From positions 1 to 55,407 of the forward strand of contig NZ_MTSB01000024.1 in NCBI RefSeq assembly GCF_002093745.1: a stretch of DNA of 55,407 nucleotides, read 5' to 3'. The notes beneath the pieces are model-generated. The model did not search any database, was not told where the DNA came from, and saw nothing but the letters and a program-made list of their open reading frames with translations. The stretch comes from Pseudomonas graminis (GTDB lineage: Bacteria; Pseudomonadota; Gammaproteobacteria; Pseudomonadales; Pseudomonadaceae). Positions within the stretch are counted from its first letter, which is position 1. Each line of letters begins with the position of its first letter. Both the position numbers and the translations under genes were made by a program. Shown here one piece after another: positions 8,967 through 19,344 of this stretch.

Positions 8967-9506
8967 TTACCACATCAGGTCATCGGGCACCTGGTACGCC
9001 GCGTACGGATCATCGGCATCCGGCGCTTCGGTCGGCGTGTTGAGCAACACGACACGGCGCGGGTCGCGCTCCTGAATCTTCAGCGCAGCTTCGCGCGGAA
9101 TGATTTCGTAACCGCCACCGTGATGCACGATCGCCAGCGAGCCACTGCTGAGCTTGTTGCGCACCAGCGCATTGACCGAGATCCGCTTGACCTTCTTGTC
9201 GTCAACGAAGTTGTAGTAGTCCTCGGTGATCAGCTTGGGCAGGCGTGACACTTCGATCAGTTGCTTGACCTGAGCGGTACGCGCCTTCTGCTCGACCTTC
9301 TCTTGCTGCTGACGGTTCAGTTCCTGGTCACGCTTGGCCTTCTCGGCCATCGCTTCCTGAGCCGCACGCTTTTGCGAGTCGTCGGCCTGAGCCTGCCCTT
9401 TGTGTACCAGACGCTGTTCTTTCTGCTTTTCTTTGCCGACCTGCTTGGCCTGCTTTTGGTTGACCAGACCTGCCTTGAGCAACTGATCGCGAAGGGAAAG
9501 GCTCAT
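8967..9506 (-). CDS. DUF2058 domain protein (YaiL family)
   Basis: A 179-residue, highly charged protein. Residues 1-80 are rich in Lys, Gln and Glu and probably form a long coiled coil (KEKQKEQRLVHKGQ and KRDQELNRQQQEKVEQKAR); the C-terminal half has the conserved YYNFVDDKKVKRISVN segment. The family is called a nucleoprotein/polynucleotide-associated enzyme in some databases, but its role is unproven. It lies 30 bases downstream of mazG on the same strand and may be co-transcribed with it. Confidence 0.85.
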   Translation of the reverse strand: MSLSLRDQLLKAGLVNQKQAKQVGKEKQKEQRLVHKGQAQADDSQKRAAQEAMAEKAKRDQELNRQQQEKVEQKARTAQVKQLIEVSRLPKLITEDYYNFVDDKKVKRISVNALVRNKLSSGSLAIVHHGGGYEIIPREAALKIQERDPRRVVLLNTPTEAPDADDPYAAYQVPDDLMW

Positions 9507-9536
9507 TGTCTACTCACTTATGCCGTTACCGCACGC

Positions 9537-10397
9537 TCAGCCGCAGCCGGGCGTGCTCTTTTCCTGACGTTTGGCTTCGCCCCACAACGCATCCATCTCT
9601 TCGAGTGTGTACTCTTCAATGGGACGCTGAAGGTGGCGCGATGCCTGTTCAATGAATCGAAAGCGTCTGTCGAATTTGCTGTTGGCCGCGCGTAACGCCG
9701 TTTCCGGATCAACGTTGAGGTGCCGGGCCAGATTCACGACGCTGAACAGCAGATCACCGACTTCTTCAGCGATGGCTTCAGCATCATTGTCGACCATCGC
9801 TTCGAGAATTTCATCGAGTTCTTCACGCACCTTGTCGACCACCGGCAAGGCCGCAGGCCAGTCGAAACCGACCTGTGATGCACGCTTCTGCAGTTTGGTG
9901 GCACGACTCAGCGCCGGCAAGGCACCTGGCACATCATCCAGCAGCGACAACTGCTCAGGCACTCCGGACTTTTCGGCGCGTTCCTCGGCCTTGATTTCGT
10001 CCCAGCGGCGGTTGACCTGCTCATCGGTCAGACGCGGGGTTTCCGGCGGCGCATACAGTTCGCCGGTCGGGAACACGTGGGGGTGGCGACGCAGTAACTT
10101 GCGCGTGATTCCGTCCACCACACCGTCGAACTCGAAGCGCCCTTCTTCCTTGGCCAGTTGCGCGTAAAAGACCACCTGAAACAGCAGGTCGCCCAGTTCA
10201 CCCTGCAGATGATCGAGATCGCCCTGCTCGATGGCATCCGCCACTTCGTAGGCTTCTTCCAGCGTGTGCGGGACGATACTGGCGTAGGTCTGCTTCAAGT
10301 CCCAGGGGCAGCCGAACTGCGGATCACGCAGCCGGGCCATGAGATAAAGCAGGTCCTGAACGGTGTACACGGGGCTCCCGTGGGTCGGCGCTGACAC
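9537..10397 (-). CDS. mazG: Nucleoside triphosphate pyrophosphohydrolase MazG
   Basis: The 286-residue protein has two tandem MazG domains. The first (about 20-115) has CPWDLKQT, HTLEEAYEVADAI and GELGDLLFQVVFYA, with the acidic residues that bind magnesium. The second (about 175-265) has FDWP and EEVGDLLFSVVNLARHL. The enzyme hydrolyses NTPs to NMPs and pyrophosphate, and in E. coli is linked to the stringent response. A GTG start directly after the relA stop is chosen because AGGA lies about nine bases upstream; a second GTG at 10370 is possible. The operon is relA-mazG. Confidence 0.93.
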   Translation of the reverse strand: MSAPTHGSPVYTVQDLLYLMARLRDPQFGCPWDLKQTYASIVPHTLEEAYEVADAIEQGDLDHLQGELGDLLFQVVFYAQLAKEEGRFEFDGVVDGITRKLLRRHPHVFPTGELYAPPETPRLTDEQVNRRWDEIKAEERAEKSGVPEQLSLLDDVPGALPALSRATKLQKRASQVGFDWPAALPVVDKVREELDEILEAMVDNDAEAIAEEVGDLLFSVVNLARHLNVDPETALRAANSKFDRRFRFIEQASRHLQRPIEEYTLEEMDALWGEAKRQEKSTPGCG

Positions 10398-12641
10398 TTA
10401 CGGCGTCCTGTTTCTGCGTGTTTCGATGATGTTCGGCAACTGGGAGATGCGCCCCAGCAACCGCCCCAGCGCATCCAGCCCCGGAATCTCGATGGTCAGG
10501 GACATGAGCGCAGTGTTGTCTTCCTTGTTCGAGCGGGTGTTGACCGCCAGCACGTTGATGCGCTCGTTGAGCAGCACCTGAGTGACGTCACGCAGCAGCC
10601 CGGAACGGTCGTAGGCGCGGATGATGATGTCCACCGGATAGGTGAGCACCGGCACCGGCCCCCAGCTGACCTGGATGATCCGCTCGGGTTCGCGACCGCC
10701 CAGTTGCAGCACCGAGGCGCAATCCTGGCGGTGGATGCTAACGCCGCGGCCTTGAGTGATGTAACCGACAATCGCGTCGCCCGGCAGCGGCTGGCAGCAG
10801 CCAGCCATTTGCGTCATCAGGTTGCCGACGCCCTGAATCTGAATGTCGCCGCGCTTGCCGGGCTTGTAGCCGGTGGCCTTGCGCGGAATCAGCTCCAGCT
10901 GTTCATTGACCCGATCCGGCTCGACCTGCTGCTGAGCCAGGTTGACCAACTGCGCCAGCCGCAGATCGCCCGCCCCCAAGGCCGCGAACATGTCGTCGGC
11001 GGTCTTGTGGTTGGCCTTGTCCGCCAGTTTGTCGAAGTCGACCTGCGGCAGCGCAAGACGCGCCAGCTCACGCTCGATCAGGGTCCTGCCAGCCGCGACG
11101 TTCTGGTCACGCGCCTGCAATTTGAACCAGTGAACGATCTTGGCCCGCGCCCGGGACGTGGTGATGTAGCCCAGGTTGGAGTTCAGCCAGTCGCGGCTCG
11201 GCGTACCGTGCTTGCTGGTGATGATCTCGACCTGCTCGCCGGTCTGCAGGCTGTAGTTGAGCGGCACGATGCGGCCGTTGATCTTCGCACCACGGCAGTT
11301 ATGGCCGATCTCGGTGTGTACCCGATAGGCGAAGTCCAGCGGCGTCGCGCCCTTGGGCAGGTCGATGGCGTGGCCGTCAGGGGTGAAGACATAGACGCGA
11401 TCGGGTTCGATATCGACCCGCAACTGCTCGGCCAGACCCCCGATGTCGCCCAGTTCTTCATGCCATTCCAGAACCTGACGCAGCCAGGAAATCTTCTCTT
11501 CGTAATGATTGGAGCCGGATTTGACGTCGGTGCCCTTGTAGCGCCAGTGCGCGCAAACGCCCAGCTCGGCTTCTTCGTGCATGGCGTGGGTGCGGATCTG
11601 CACTTCCAGCACCTTGCCTTCCGGCCCGATGACGGCCGTGTGCAGCGAGCGGTAGCCGTTTTCCTTGGGGTTGGCGATGTAGTCGTCAAACTCCTTGGGA
11701 ATATGCCGCCACAGCGTATGCACAATCCCCAGCGCGGTGTAGCAGTCGCGCATTTCCGGGACCAGCACGCGCAACGCACGCACGTCGTAGATCTGGCTGA
11801 ACGCCAGGCCCTTGCGCTGCATTTTGCGCCAGATGGAGTAGATGTGCTTGGCACGGCCGCTGATGTCAGCCGTCACGCCGGTGGCTTGCAGCTCGTTGTC
11901 CAGCTCGGACATGACTTCGCTGATGAAGCGCTCGCGATCCAGCCGGCGCTCGTGCAGCAATTTGGCGATCTGTTTGTACTGATCAGGCTCCAGGTAGCGG
12001 AAAGACAGGTCTTCCAGCTCCCACTTGATGTGACCGATGCCCAGCCGATGCGCCAGCGGCGCATAGATATCGAAGACCTCGCGGGCCACCCGGTTGCGCT
12101 TTTCGTCATCGGCGTTCTTCACCGCACGAATCGCGCAGGTGCGCTCGGCCAGCTTGATCAGGGCGACGCGCACGTCGTCGACCATCGCGACCAGCATCTT
12201 GCGCAGGTTTTCGACCTGCGCCTGGCTGCCCAGCACCAGCGACTGCCGGGGGCTGAGGCTGGCGCTGATCGCCGCCATGCGCAGCACACCGTCGATCAGT
12301 TTGGCGACCGTCGGGCCAAAGTGCTGTTCGACCTCCGGCAACGGGATCACGCCTTCGCGCACACCGCGGTAGATGACCGCAGCGACCAGAGAATCCTGAT
12401 CCAGCTTGAGGTCAGCAAGGATTTCAGCGATTTCCAGACCCGTCTGGAAACTGGAGGTGCCTTCTGCCCAATGATTCTTGTGGACCTTGTCGTTCTGCTC
12501 GGCTTGCCGGGCAAATTCACAGGCCTGCTTCATGACTTCCCGGTCCAGGACCAGGTCGACGCTGACAATATGATCGAGCCATGCGTCGAGATTGATACTG
12601 CCGTCTGTGTTTATCGGCTGGTTCGCTCTCACCTGTACCAT
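10398..12641 (-). CDS. relA: GTP pyrophosphokinase RelA, (p)ppGpp synthetase I
   Basis: The 747-residue ribosome-associated enzyme makes (p)ppGpp when uncharged tRNA enters the A site. The N-terminal HD-like hydrolase domain is inactive: VIYRGVREG stands where an HD pair would be. The synthetase domain has YRSLHTAVIGPEGK and the acidic EFDD motif typical of synthetase-only RelA. TGS and zinc-finger-like regions and a C-terminal ACT domain follow. The ATG at 12641 is chosen over an upstream extension because GGAAGG lies eight bases before it and MVQVRANQPINTDG is the usual Pseudomonas N-terminus. Confidence 0.97.
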   Translation of the reverse strand: MVQVRANQPINTDGSINLDAWLDHIVSVDLVLDREVMKQACEFARQAEQNDKVHKNHWAEGTSSFQTGLEIAEILADLKLDQDSLVAAVIYRGVREGVIPLPEVEQHFGPTVAKLIDGVLRMAAISASLSPRQSLVLGSQAQVENLRKMLVAMVDDVRVALIKLAERTCAIRAVKNADDEKRNRVAREVFDIYAPLAHRLGIGHIKWELEDLSFRYLEPDQYKQIAKLLHERRLDRERFISEVMSELDNELQATGVTADISGRAKHIYSIWRKMQRKGLAFSQIYDVRALRVLVPEMRDCYTALGIVHTLWRHIPKEFDDYIANPKENGYRSLHTAVIGPEGKVLEVQIRTHAMHEEAELGVCAHWRYKGTDVKSGSNHYEEKISWLRQVLEWHEELGDIGGLAEQLRVDIEPDRVYVFTPDGHAIDLPKGATPLDFAYRVHTEIGHNCRGAKINGRIVPLNYSLQTGEQVEIITSKHGTPSRDWLNSNLGYITTSRARAKIVHWFKLQARDQNVAAGRTLIERELARLALPQVDFDKLADKANHKTADDMFAALGAGDLRLAQLVNLAQQQVEPDRVNEQLELIPRKATGYKPGKRGDIQIQGVGNLMTQMAGCCQPLPGDAIVGYITQGRGVSIHRQDCASVLQLGGREPERIIQVSWGPVPVLTYPVDIIIRAYDRSGLLRDVTQVLLNERINVLAVNTRSNKEDNTALMSLTIEIPGLDALGRLLGRISQLPNIIETRRNRTP

Positions 12642-12797
12642 GCTGCTTACCTTCCCTACGGCGCGATGAATAGCGCCATCAGTCGCCAGCCTTCTGAGCG
12701 AATGCCACTTGCCGGGCAAGCAAGGACCGGCATTCGCGGGCCAGTCGGATTAAATGAGATTCCCTGTCAGCCGCTGGACTCTATCCAATGAAGCCGC

Positions 12798-14153
12798 TCA
12801 CTTACTCATTTCAAATAAAGCCATCGCCTCGACATGCGCCGTCTGTGGAAACATATCGAGGATTCCGGCACGTTTTAATCGGTAGCCCTGATTCACCAGC
12901 TCGACCGTGTCACGAGCCAGTGTTGCCGGGTTGCACGACACATAAAGCAGCCGCCGGGCGCCTGTTTTGCGGATCTGGCGAACCACTTCGAAGGCCCCGT
13001 CACGCGGCGGGTCCAAGAGTACCGCAGAAAACCCGTCCACTGCCCACTCGGCATGTATCAGCGGCTGGGAAAGATCCGCCTGAAAAAACTGCACATTGTG
13101 CAGATCATTACTCATTGCGTTGACGGCTGCACGTTCGACCATCGTCGCAACGCCTTCCACCGCCACCACTTCTTTTGCCAGCCCCGCCAGCGGCAAGGCA
13201 AAATTGCCCAGGCCGCAAAACAGGTCCATCACACGTTCATCCGCCGCAGGTGCCAGCCATTGCAGCGCTTGCTCGATCATCGCGGTATTGACCGCCGCAT
13301 TGACCTGAATGAAATCCCCCGGACGCCACGCCAGTTGCAGGTTCCACGGCTCCAGCCGATAGCCCAGCGTATCGCCTGGGCTGACCGGTTGCGGCTCGCC
13401 TTCGCCGTGCAGCCAGAGCTGCGCGTCATGCGCCGAACAGAACGCTTGCAGGGTGGCCAGATCGGCCTCTGCCAACGGCGCGGTATGACGCAACAGCAGC
13501 GCAGTCGAAGAGCCGCTGAACAGTTCGACGTGACCCAGCACTTGGGGCTTGCTGAAACTTTTCAGCATCGCCGGCAACTGACTCATGACCGGTTGCAAGG
13601 CCTGTACCAGCACCGGACATTCCTCGATGCTGACGATGTCCTGACTGGCCGCCGCACGAAAGCCGACGTCCAGCCGTTTGGCCTTGGCGTCCCAGCGCAC
13701 CGCGACCCGCGCGCGTCGGCGATAGGCCAGTTCGGACCCGCTCAGGGGCGCGGCCCACTCGTCCGGCACCACGTTCGCGACCCGCAGCAATTGCTCGGCG
13801 AGCATGCGCTGTTTCAGGGCAAGCTGCTCTTCATAGGGCACGTGCTGAACGCTGCACCCGCCGCAACGCCCGAAATAATCGCAGGCGGGCGCGCGACGCA
13901 TGTCGCTGGCAACAAACACGCGCTCGGTGCGCGCTTCGACGACCTTGCCCCGTGCATTGAGCACCCGCGCCTCGACCTCTTCGCCGGCCAGACTGCCCGC
14001 GACGAACCAGGTCCTGCCCTCGACAAACGCGATGCCGCGCCCGTCGTCAGACAGGCGTTCGATCGTCAGCCGCTGCTTTTTACCGGCAGGCACCTGCACG
14101 CTCTTGACGCCGCCGGTGGGCTGGAAGCGCAGGCCTCTTTCATGCTTGGCCAT
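12798..14153 (-). CDS. rlmD: 23S rRNA (uracil-1939-C5)-methyltransferase RlmD
   Basis: The 451-residue SAM-dependent enzyme has an N-terminal TRAM domain (about 15-80), an iron-sulfur site with Cys91, Cys97, Cys100 and a further Cys in EECPV, and a C-terminal Rossmann methyltransferase domain. The latter has the [17 protein letters not shown] motif, LDPPRDG and the catalytic Cys in [12 protein letters not shown]. It methylates U1939 of 23S rRNA. Its ATG overlaps the cysM stop by one base (TGATG), so the two genes are translationally coupled, as is common in pseudomonads. Confidence 0.96.
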   Translation of the reverse strand: MAKHERGLRFQPTGGVKSVQVPAGKKQRLTIERLSDDGRGIAFVEGRTWFVAGSLAGEEVEARVLNARGKVVEARTERVFVASDMRRAPACDYFGRCGGCSVQHVPYEEQLALKQRMLAEQLLRVANVVPDEWAAPLSGSELAYRRRARVAVRWDAKAKRLDVGFRAAASQDIVSIEECPVLVQALQPVMSQLPAMLKSFSKPQVLGHVELFSGSSTALLLRHTAPLAEADLATLQAFCSAHDAQLWLHGEGEPQPVSPGDTLGYRLEPWNLQLAWRPGDFIQVNAAVNTAMIEQALQWLAPAADERVMDLFCGLGNFALPLAGLAKEVVAVEGVATMVERAAVNAMSNDLHNVQFFQADLSQPLIHAEWAVDGFSAVLLDPPRDGAFEVVRQIRKTGARRLLYVSCNPATLARDTVELVNQGYRLKRAGILDMFPQTAHVEAMALFEMSK

Positions 14154-15055
14154 CAGTTGGGCGTGTCGTAGATACCGGTCGACAGGTAACGGTCGCCTCG
14201 GTCACAGATGATTGCCACAATCGTGGCGTTTTCGACTTCACGGGCGATGCGCAGCGCACCCGCCACCGAACCGCCGGACGACACCCCGCAGAAGATCCCC
14301 TCTTCCCGGGCCAGCCGACGCATGGCTTCTTCGGCTTCGACCTGCCCCATATCGATGATGCGATCAACACGGCTCGACTGATAGATTTTGGGCAGGTATT
14401 CGGTCGGCCAGCGACGAATGCCGGGAATGGACGCGCCTTCCATCGGTTGCAGACCGACGATCTGCACGTCGGGATTCTGTTCCTTGAGGTAGCGCGAGGT
14501 GCCCATGATGGTGCCGGTAGTGCCCATCGAGCTGACAAAATGTGTGACGGTGCCGGCGGTCTGCTGCCAGATTTCCGGCCCCGTGGACGTGTAATGCGCC
14601 TCGGGATTGTCGCCATTGGCGAACTGATCGAGCACCTTGCCACGCCCTTCGGCCTGCATGCGGTCGGCCAGATCGCGAGCGCCCTCCATGCCTTCCTCCT
14701 TGCTGACCAGAATCAGCTCGGCGCCATAGGCCGTCATGGCGGCCTTGCGTTCGGCACTGGAGTTGTCCGGCATGATCAGGACCATGCGGTAACCCTTGAT
14801 CGCCGCAGCCATCGCCAGCGCGATGCCGGTGTTACCGGAAGTGGCTTCGATCAGCGTATCGCCCGGATGAATCTGGCCGCGCAGTTCGGCACGGGTGATC
14901 ATCGACAGCGCCGGACGGTCTTTTACCGAACCCGCAGGGTTGTTACCTTCCAGTTTCAACAGGACGGTATTGCTGGTATGGCCGGCCATGCGTTGCAGAC
15001 GCACGAGCGGGGTGTTGCCGACGCAATCGGCGATGGTTGGATACTGCAGGGTCAT
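14153..15055 (-). CDS. cysM: Cysteine synthase B (O-acetylserine/thiosulfate sulfhydrylase)
   Basis: The 300-residue PLP enzyme forms cysteine or S-sulfocysteine from O-acetylserine. Lys45 in [11 protein letters not shown] is the expected Schiff-base lysine, [12 protein letters not shown] binds substrate, and [11 protein letters not shown] is near the C-terminus. [20 protein letters not shown] is the family N-terminus, so the ATG at 15055 is used rather than an extended frame. It lies upstream of rlmD and divergent from gacS, a conserved neighbourhood of gacS in pseudomonads. Confidence 0.95.
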   Translation of the reverse strand: MTLQYPTIADCVGNTPLVRLQRMAGHTSNTVLLKLEGNNPAGSVKDRPALSMITRAELRGQIHPGDTLIEATSGNTGIALAMAAAIKGYRMVLIMPDNSSAERKAAMTAYGAELILVSKEEGMEGARDLADRMQAEGRGKVLDQFANGDNPEAHYTSTGPEIWQQTAGTVTHFVSSMGTTGTIMGTSRYLKEQNPDVQIVGLQPMEGASIPGIRRWPTEYLPKIYQSSRVDRIIDMGQVEAEEAMRRLAREEGIFCGVSSGGSVAGALRIAREVENATIVAIICDRGDRYLSTGIYDTPN

Positions 15056-15318
15056 GGCGTATTCGCGGTCCAGTCTGCGGGGGCGCCTATCATAACGGCA
15101 AACGCTCAAAGCCCATATCACGCAAAGTGCGGTAGATATTCCCAAAAGGCATAACGCGCATTTTATGACAGCCTGCGATTGGCGTGGTTTTTGAAGGAAA
15201 TCGCATCACGGCATGCCCACACCTTCGTTAAATGGCTAAACTCGTCCGCTGATGCCGATACAGACGGGCAGCCGATGCCCGATATCGACAGATTGATACC
15301 TGTTGCTGGAGAGAAAGC

Positions 15319-18072
15319 GTGCTGACCAAGCTGGGTATAAAAGGCCGTGTGCTGCTGCTGACAATTTTGCCTGCCAGCCTGATGGCCGCGACGCTGGGCA
15401 GTTATTTCACCTGGATGCAGCTCAATGAACTGCAAAGCCAGTTGCTGCAGCGCGGCGAAATGGTCGCTCAGGACCTGGCGCCTCTGTCGGCCAATGCGCT
15501 GGGGCGCAAGGACAAAGTGCTGTTGAGCCGTATCGCCTCGCAGACACTTGAGCAGACCGACGTGCGCGCCGTGTCGTTCCTGGATGTTGATCGCACGCCT
15601 CTGGCCCACGCCGGCCCGACCATGATCAGCCCGGTGCCAATCGGCAACAGCTCGCAACTGCTCAGCTCCACCGGCAACGACGCCACCCGCTACCTGCTGC
15701 CGGTGTTCGGCCATCAACGGCACCTGACCAGCCCGATCATCCCCGCCGAAGCCGACACGCTGCTGGGCTGGGTCGAGCTGGAAATTTCCCACAACGGCAC
15801 TCTGCTGCGCGGCTACCGAAGCCTGTTCGCCAGCCTGCTGCTGATTCTCACCGGGCTGGCCGTTACCGCCACCCTGGCCGTGCGCATGAGCCGGACCATC
15901 AACGGCCCGATGAGTCAGATCAAGCAGGCGGTGTCACAACTCAAGGACGGCAACCTCGAAACCCGCCTGCCGCCGCTGGGCAGCCGAGAGCTGGACGAGC
16001 TGGCGTCAGGCATCAATCGCATGGCGGCCACGCTGCAAAACGCGCAGGAAGAACTGCAGCTCAGCATCGATCAGGCCACCGAAGACGTCAGGCAAAACCT
16101 GGAAACCATCGAGATCCAGAACATCGAGCTGGACCTGGCGCGCAAGGAGGCGCTCGAAGCCAGCCGAATCAAGTCGGAGTTTCTGGCCAACATGAGCCAT
16201 GAAATCCGCACGCCATTGAACGGCATTCTGGGCTTTACGCACCTGCTGCAAAAAAGCGAACTGACGCCGCGCCAGTTCGATTATCTGGGCACTATCGAAA
16301 AGTCAGCCGACAACCTGCTGAGCATCATCAACGAGATCCTCGACTTCTCGAAAATCGAGGCCGGCAAGCTGGTGCTCGACAACATTCCGTTCAACCTGCG
16401 TGACCTGCTGCAGGACACCCTGACCATTCTTGCCCCGGCGGCCCATGCCAAGCAGCTTGAGCTGGTCAGTCTGGTGTACCGCGACACACCGCTGGCACTG
16501 TCTGGCGACCCGTTGCGCCTCCGGCAGATCCTGACCAATCTGGTCAGCAACGCGATCAAGTTCACCCGTGAAGGCACCATCGTCGCGCGCGCCATGCTGG
16601 AAGATGAAACCGAAGAACACGCGCAATTGCGCATCAGCGTGCAAGACACCGGGATCGGCCTGTCCAGTCAGGATGTGCGGGCGCTGTTCCAGGCCTTCAG
16701 CCAGGCGGACAACTCGCTGTCCCGCCAGCCGGGCGGCACCGGCCTGGGGCTGGTCATTTCCAAGCGCTTGATCGAACAGATGGGCGGCGAGATCGGTGTC
16801 GACAGCACGCCGGGCGAAGGCTCGGAGTTCTGGATCAGCCTGAAACTGCCCAAGGCCCGTGAAGACAAGGAAGAGTCGCTCAATATTCCACTGGGCGGGC
16901 TGCGCGCCGCAGTGCTTGAGCATCACGACCTTGCACGTCAGGCGCTGGAGCATCAGCTGGAAGACTGCGGCTTGCAGACCATCGTCTTCAACAACCTGGA
17001 AAACCTGCTCAACGGTGTGACGGCGGCGCACGAGACACCGGCAGCGATTGACCTGGCAGTGCTCGGCGTCACCGCACTGGAAATATCCCCGGAGCGGCTG
17101 CGCCAGCACATCTGGGACCTGGAAAACCTCAACTGCAAAGTCATGGTGCTGTGCCCGACCACCGAGCATGCGCTGTTCCAGTTGGCCGTCCACGACGTTT
17201 ACACCCAGTTGCAGGCCAAACCGGCCTGCACCCGCAAACTGCAAAAAGCGTTGTCCGAGCTGATTGCCCCACGGGCGGTTCGTGCCGACATCGGGCCGCC
17301 GCTGTCGAGCCGTGCGCCTCGAGTACTGTGCGTGGATGACAACCCGGCCAATCTGCTGCTGGTGCAGACCCTGCTCGAAGACATGGGCGCCGAGGTTGCC
17401 GCCGTCGAGGGCGGCTACGCAGCGGTCAATGCCGTGCAGCAGGAAGCGTTCGACCTGGTGCTGATGGACGTGCAGATGCCAGGCATGGACGGGCGTCAGG
17501 CCACCGAGGCGATTCGCGCCTGGGAAGCTGAACGCAGCCAGAGCTCCCTGCCGATCGTGGCCCTCACCGCTCACGCGATGGCCAATGAAAAGCGCTCGCT
17601 GCTGCAGAGCGGCATGGACGACTACCTGACCAAGCCGATCAGTGAGCGGCAACTGGCTCAGGTGGTCCTCAAATGGACCGGGCTGGCGCTGCGCAACCCG
17701 GCACCGGAACGCCAGACTGAAGCACTCGAAGTGCATGTCGGCCCGCTGGTACTGGATCACGAAGAGGGCTTGCGCCTGGCGGCAGGCAAACCGGATCTGG
17801 CCGCCGACATGCTGGCCATGCTACTGGCCTCTCTCGACGCCGACCATGAAGCCATCCGCACGGCCCGGGCCAATCAGGACATGCTGGGCTTGATCGAGCG
17901 GGTTCACCGCCTGCACGGCGCGACCCGCTACTGCGGCGTGCCACAGCTGCGCACCGCCTGCCAGCGCGCCGAAACCCTTCTCAAGCAAAACGCGCCACAC
18001 ACTGAAGATGCGCTGGATGATCTGGAGAAAGCCATCATCCGCCTGGAGGCCGAAGCGCGAGTGTCGGCGTGA
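15319..18072 (+). CDS. gacS: Hybrid sensor histidine kinase GacS (LemA)
   Basis: The 917-residue unorthodox kinase activates the response regulator GacA and, through small RNAs, controls virulence factors, toxins and secondary metabolism. In order: TM helix about 10-33, periplasmic domain, second TM about 168-188, HAMP, coiled coil 240-285, HisKA with His294 in NMSHEIRTPLNG, HATPase (NLVSNAIKFT, GGTGLGLVIS), a degenerate receiver-like stretch about 525-645, a true receiver with Asp717 in LVLMDVQMPGMDG, and an HPt domain with His863 in RVHRLHG. The start is GTG with GGAGAG eight bases upstream. All phosphorelay residues are present, so the gene looks intact. LemA was first described in P. syringae. 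Confidence 0.97.
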   Translation: MLTKLGIKGRVLLLTILPASLMAATLGSYFTWMQLNELQSQLLQRGEMVAQDLAPLSANALGRKDKVLLSRIASQTLEQTDVRAVSFLDVDRTPLAHAGPTMISPVPIGNSSQLLSSTGNDATRYLLPVFGHQRHLTSPIIPAEADTLLGWVELEISHNGTLLRGYRSLFASLLLILTGLAVTATLAVRMSRTINGPMSQIKQAVSQLKDGNLETRLPPLGSRELDELASGINRMAATLQNAQEELQLSIDQATEDVRQNLETIEIQNIELDLARKEALEASRIKSEFLANMSHEIRTPLNGILGFTHLLQKSELTPRQFDYLGTIEKSADNLLSIINEILDFSKIEAGKLVLDNIPFNLRDLLQDTLTILAPAAHAKQLELVSLVYRDTPLALSGDPLRLRQILTNLVSNAIKFTREGTIVARAMLEDETEEHAQLRISVQDTGIGLSSQDVRALFQAFSQADNSLSRQPGGTGLGLVISKRLIEQMGGEIGVDSTPGEGSEFWISLKLPKAREDKEESLNIPLGGLRAAVLEHHDLARQALEHQLEDCGLQTIVFNNLENLLNGVTAAHETPAAIDLAVLGVTALEISPERLRQHIWDLENLNCKVMVLCPTTEHALFQLAVHDVYTQLQAKPACTRKLQKALSELIAPRAVRADIGPPLSSRAPRVLCVDDNPANLLLVQTLLEDMGAEVAAVEGGYAAVNAVQQEAFDLVLMDVQMPGMDGRQATEAIRAWEAERSQSSLPIVALTAHAMANEKRSLLQSGMDDYLTKPISERQLAQVVLKWTGLALRNPAPERQTEALEVHVGPLVLDHEEGLRLAAGKPDLAADMLAMLLASLDADHEAIRTARANQDMLGLIERVHRLHGATRYCGVPQLRTACQRAETLLKQNAPHTEDALDDLEKAIIRLEAEARVSA

Positions 18073-18120
18073 TGACAGCGCTCGGTCCTCACAATCGGGG
18101 TCGATGAGCCCATGACCGGA

Positions 18121-18190
18121 CACCGCTCGCTCCCCACGCTCCAGCGGGGCAATGCCGTTCCGGACGCTCTGCGTCCAACGCTCAATCCAA
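18121..18190. repeat. Partial REP-like repeat downstream of gacS
   Basis: A shortened, diverged copy of the dispersed repeat (CACGCTCCAGCGGGGCAATG, then GGACGCTCTGCGTCC) lies between gacS and the next gene. Confidence 0.7.
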
Positions 18191-18275
18191 GGCGCTGCAC
18201 ATCATCGGCTCGACGCCCGATGGGCCTGCCCGCCGTGCAGAGCGTGATAGGATGCGCGCAATTTTTGGAGGATCC

Positions 18276-18713
18276 ATGGCCGAACACGATTTTCGCTACA
18301 GCATGCTCAACCCGCAGCACACCCTGACCGAATGCCGCACCTTGGCGCCCGGCCGTTACCAGGTCACTGGCAACGGCGGCTCGCTGCATGACAATGACCA
18401 GTTGCTGGTGACCATCAAGGGCAGCAAAAGCCTGCACATGCGCCTGACCGTCGAGAAAGTCCGGCACTTGATCAACCCGCCAGGCCAATGGATTGCAGTG
18501 GCCAAAGGCCCGGTATTTGATGAGCTGGCGATCCACCAGTGGCAAGTCCACTGCGACAGCTGCAACGCCGAGCTGAATTTCGAGTTCATGGTAGAGAGCA
18601 AGCTGGGCGTCAAGGCGCAGAAACCCGCTGCCGCCGCACGCATCGCGGAGCTGGGCTGGAAAACCGAGGGAGAAAAACACGTTTGCAAGAAGTGCCAGGA
18701 GAAGGCGGCATGA
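18276..18713 (+). CDS. Hypothetical protein with zinc-ribbon-like cysteines
   Basis: The 145-residue protein begins MAEHDFRYS after a strong GGAGG ribosome site. It has two CxxC pairs, HCDSCNAEL at about residues 96-104 and HVCKKCQEK at the C-terminus, which may bind zinc. It has no signal peptide or TM segment and is presumably cytoplasmic. No family was recognised with confidence. Its last codons overlap the next gene by four bases (ATGA), so the two are coupled. Confidence 0.72.
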   Translation: MAEHDFRYSMLNPQHTLTECRTLAPGRYQVTGNGGSLHDNDQLLVTIKGSKSLHMRLTVEKVRHLINPPGQWIAVAKGPVFDELAIHQWQVHCDSCNAELNFEFMVESKLGVKAQKPAAAARIAELGWKTEGEKHVCKKCQEKAA

Positions 18714-19117
18714 AACAGTTTGCGCTCTTGAGCCTGATCGGCGGCGCGCTGCTGGCCGGCTGCACCGCTGACCCGTTGCCGATTCATCAGGATCACAGTT
18801 ACGTGATGGAATGGATCGGCGAACGCCCGCTGATCGATAACAGCCGTTTGACCATGACCTTGGGGGCCGATGGCCGCGCCTATGGCAATGCCGGCTGCAA
18901 TCATTGGTTTGCGCCTTACACCCTGAACGATCACACCATCAGCTTCGGCGCAGTGGGCAAGACCCGCAAGATGTGCGCCCCGGCCTTGATGGAGCAGGAA
19001 CAGCGTTTCATCAAAGCCATCAGCAGCGTGCAACGTTGGGACATTTCACCCATCGAGCAACTGCGCCTGTGGCCTGCGCAAGGCAAGCCGCTGCGCTTCT
19101 GGCTCGAAGATAGCTGA
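18710..19117 (+). CDS. META domain lipoprotein (HslJ-like)
   Basis: The 135-residue protein has the lipobox LLAGC (Cys18) and a META domain, shown by GADGRAYGNAGCNHWF and by KTRKMCAPALMEQEQRF. META/HslJ proteins are envelope proteins linked to heat shock or antibiotic tolerance, but their biochemical role is unknown. The ATG overlaps the upstream stop. A longer frame extends upstream but lies inside the previous gene and would bury the signal peptide. Confidence 0.83.
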   Translation: MKQFALLSLIGGALLAGCTADPLPIHQDHSYVMEWIGERPLIDNSRLTMTLGADGRAYGNAGCNHWFAPYTLNDHTISFGAVGKTRKMCAPALMEQEQRFIKAISSVQRWDISPIEQLRLWPAQGKPLRFWLEDS

Positions 19118-19135
19118 GGCTTGCGGTCTTGAGAT

Positions 19136-19340
19136 GACTATCGTTCCAACGCTCCGCGTCACACAGCGGTTCTGCGAAATCAGGTGAGTTGGGGTTCGAC
19201 TCAGGTCAGCTTTTGATTATCGTGCCGACGCTCCGCGTGGGCATGCAGTTCTGGACGCTCTGCGTCCTCTTTGTGGCGCTTAGCGTCACACAAGGGTTCT
19301 GCGATTTCAGATAGATTGAGGTTCGACTCAAGGCACCTTT
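19136..19340. repeat. Tandemly duplicated repeat block
   Basis: Two related segments about 120 bases apart share a GTCACACA(G/A)(C/G)GGTTCTGCGA start and end in GGTTCGACTCA. Between them is a diverged GCTCCGCGTGGGCATGCAGT repeat core. The block appears non-coding. Confidence 0.65.
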
Positions 19341-19344
19341 TCGC

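Noticed and set aside
10704..12791. 695-codon open frame on the plus strand opposite relA
   Set aside because: It is a GC-rich antisense shadow of relA with low-complexity composition and no recognisable domains; relA has full family identity.
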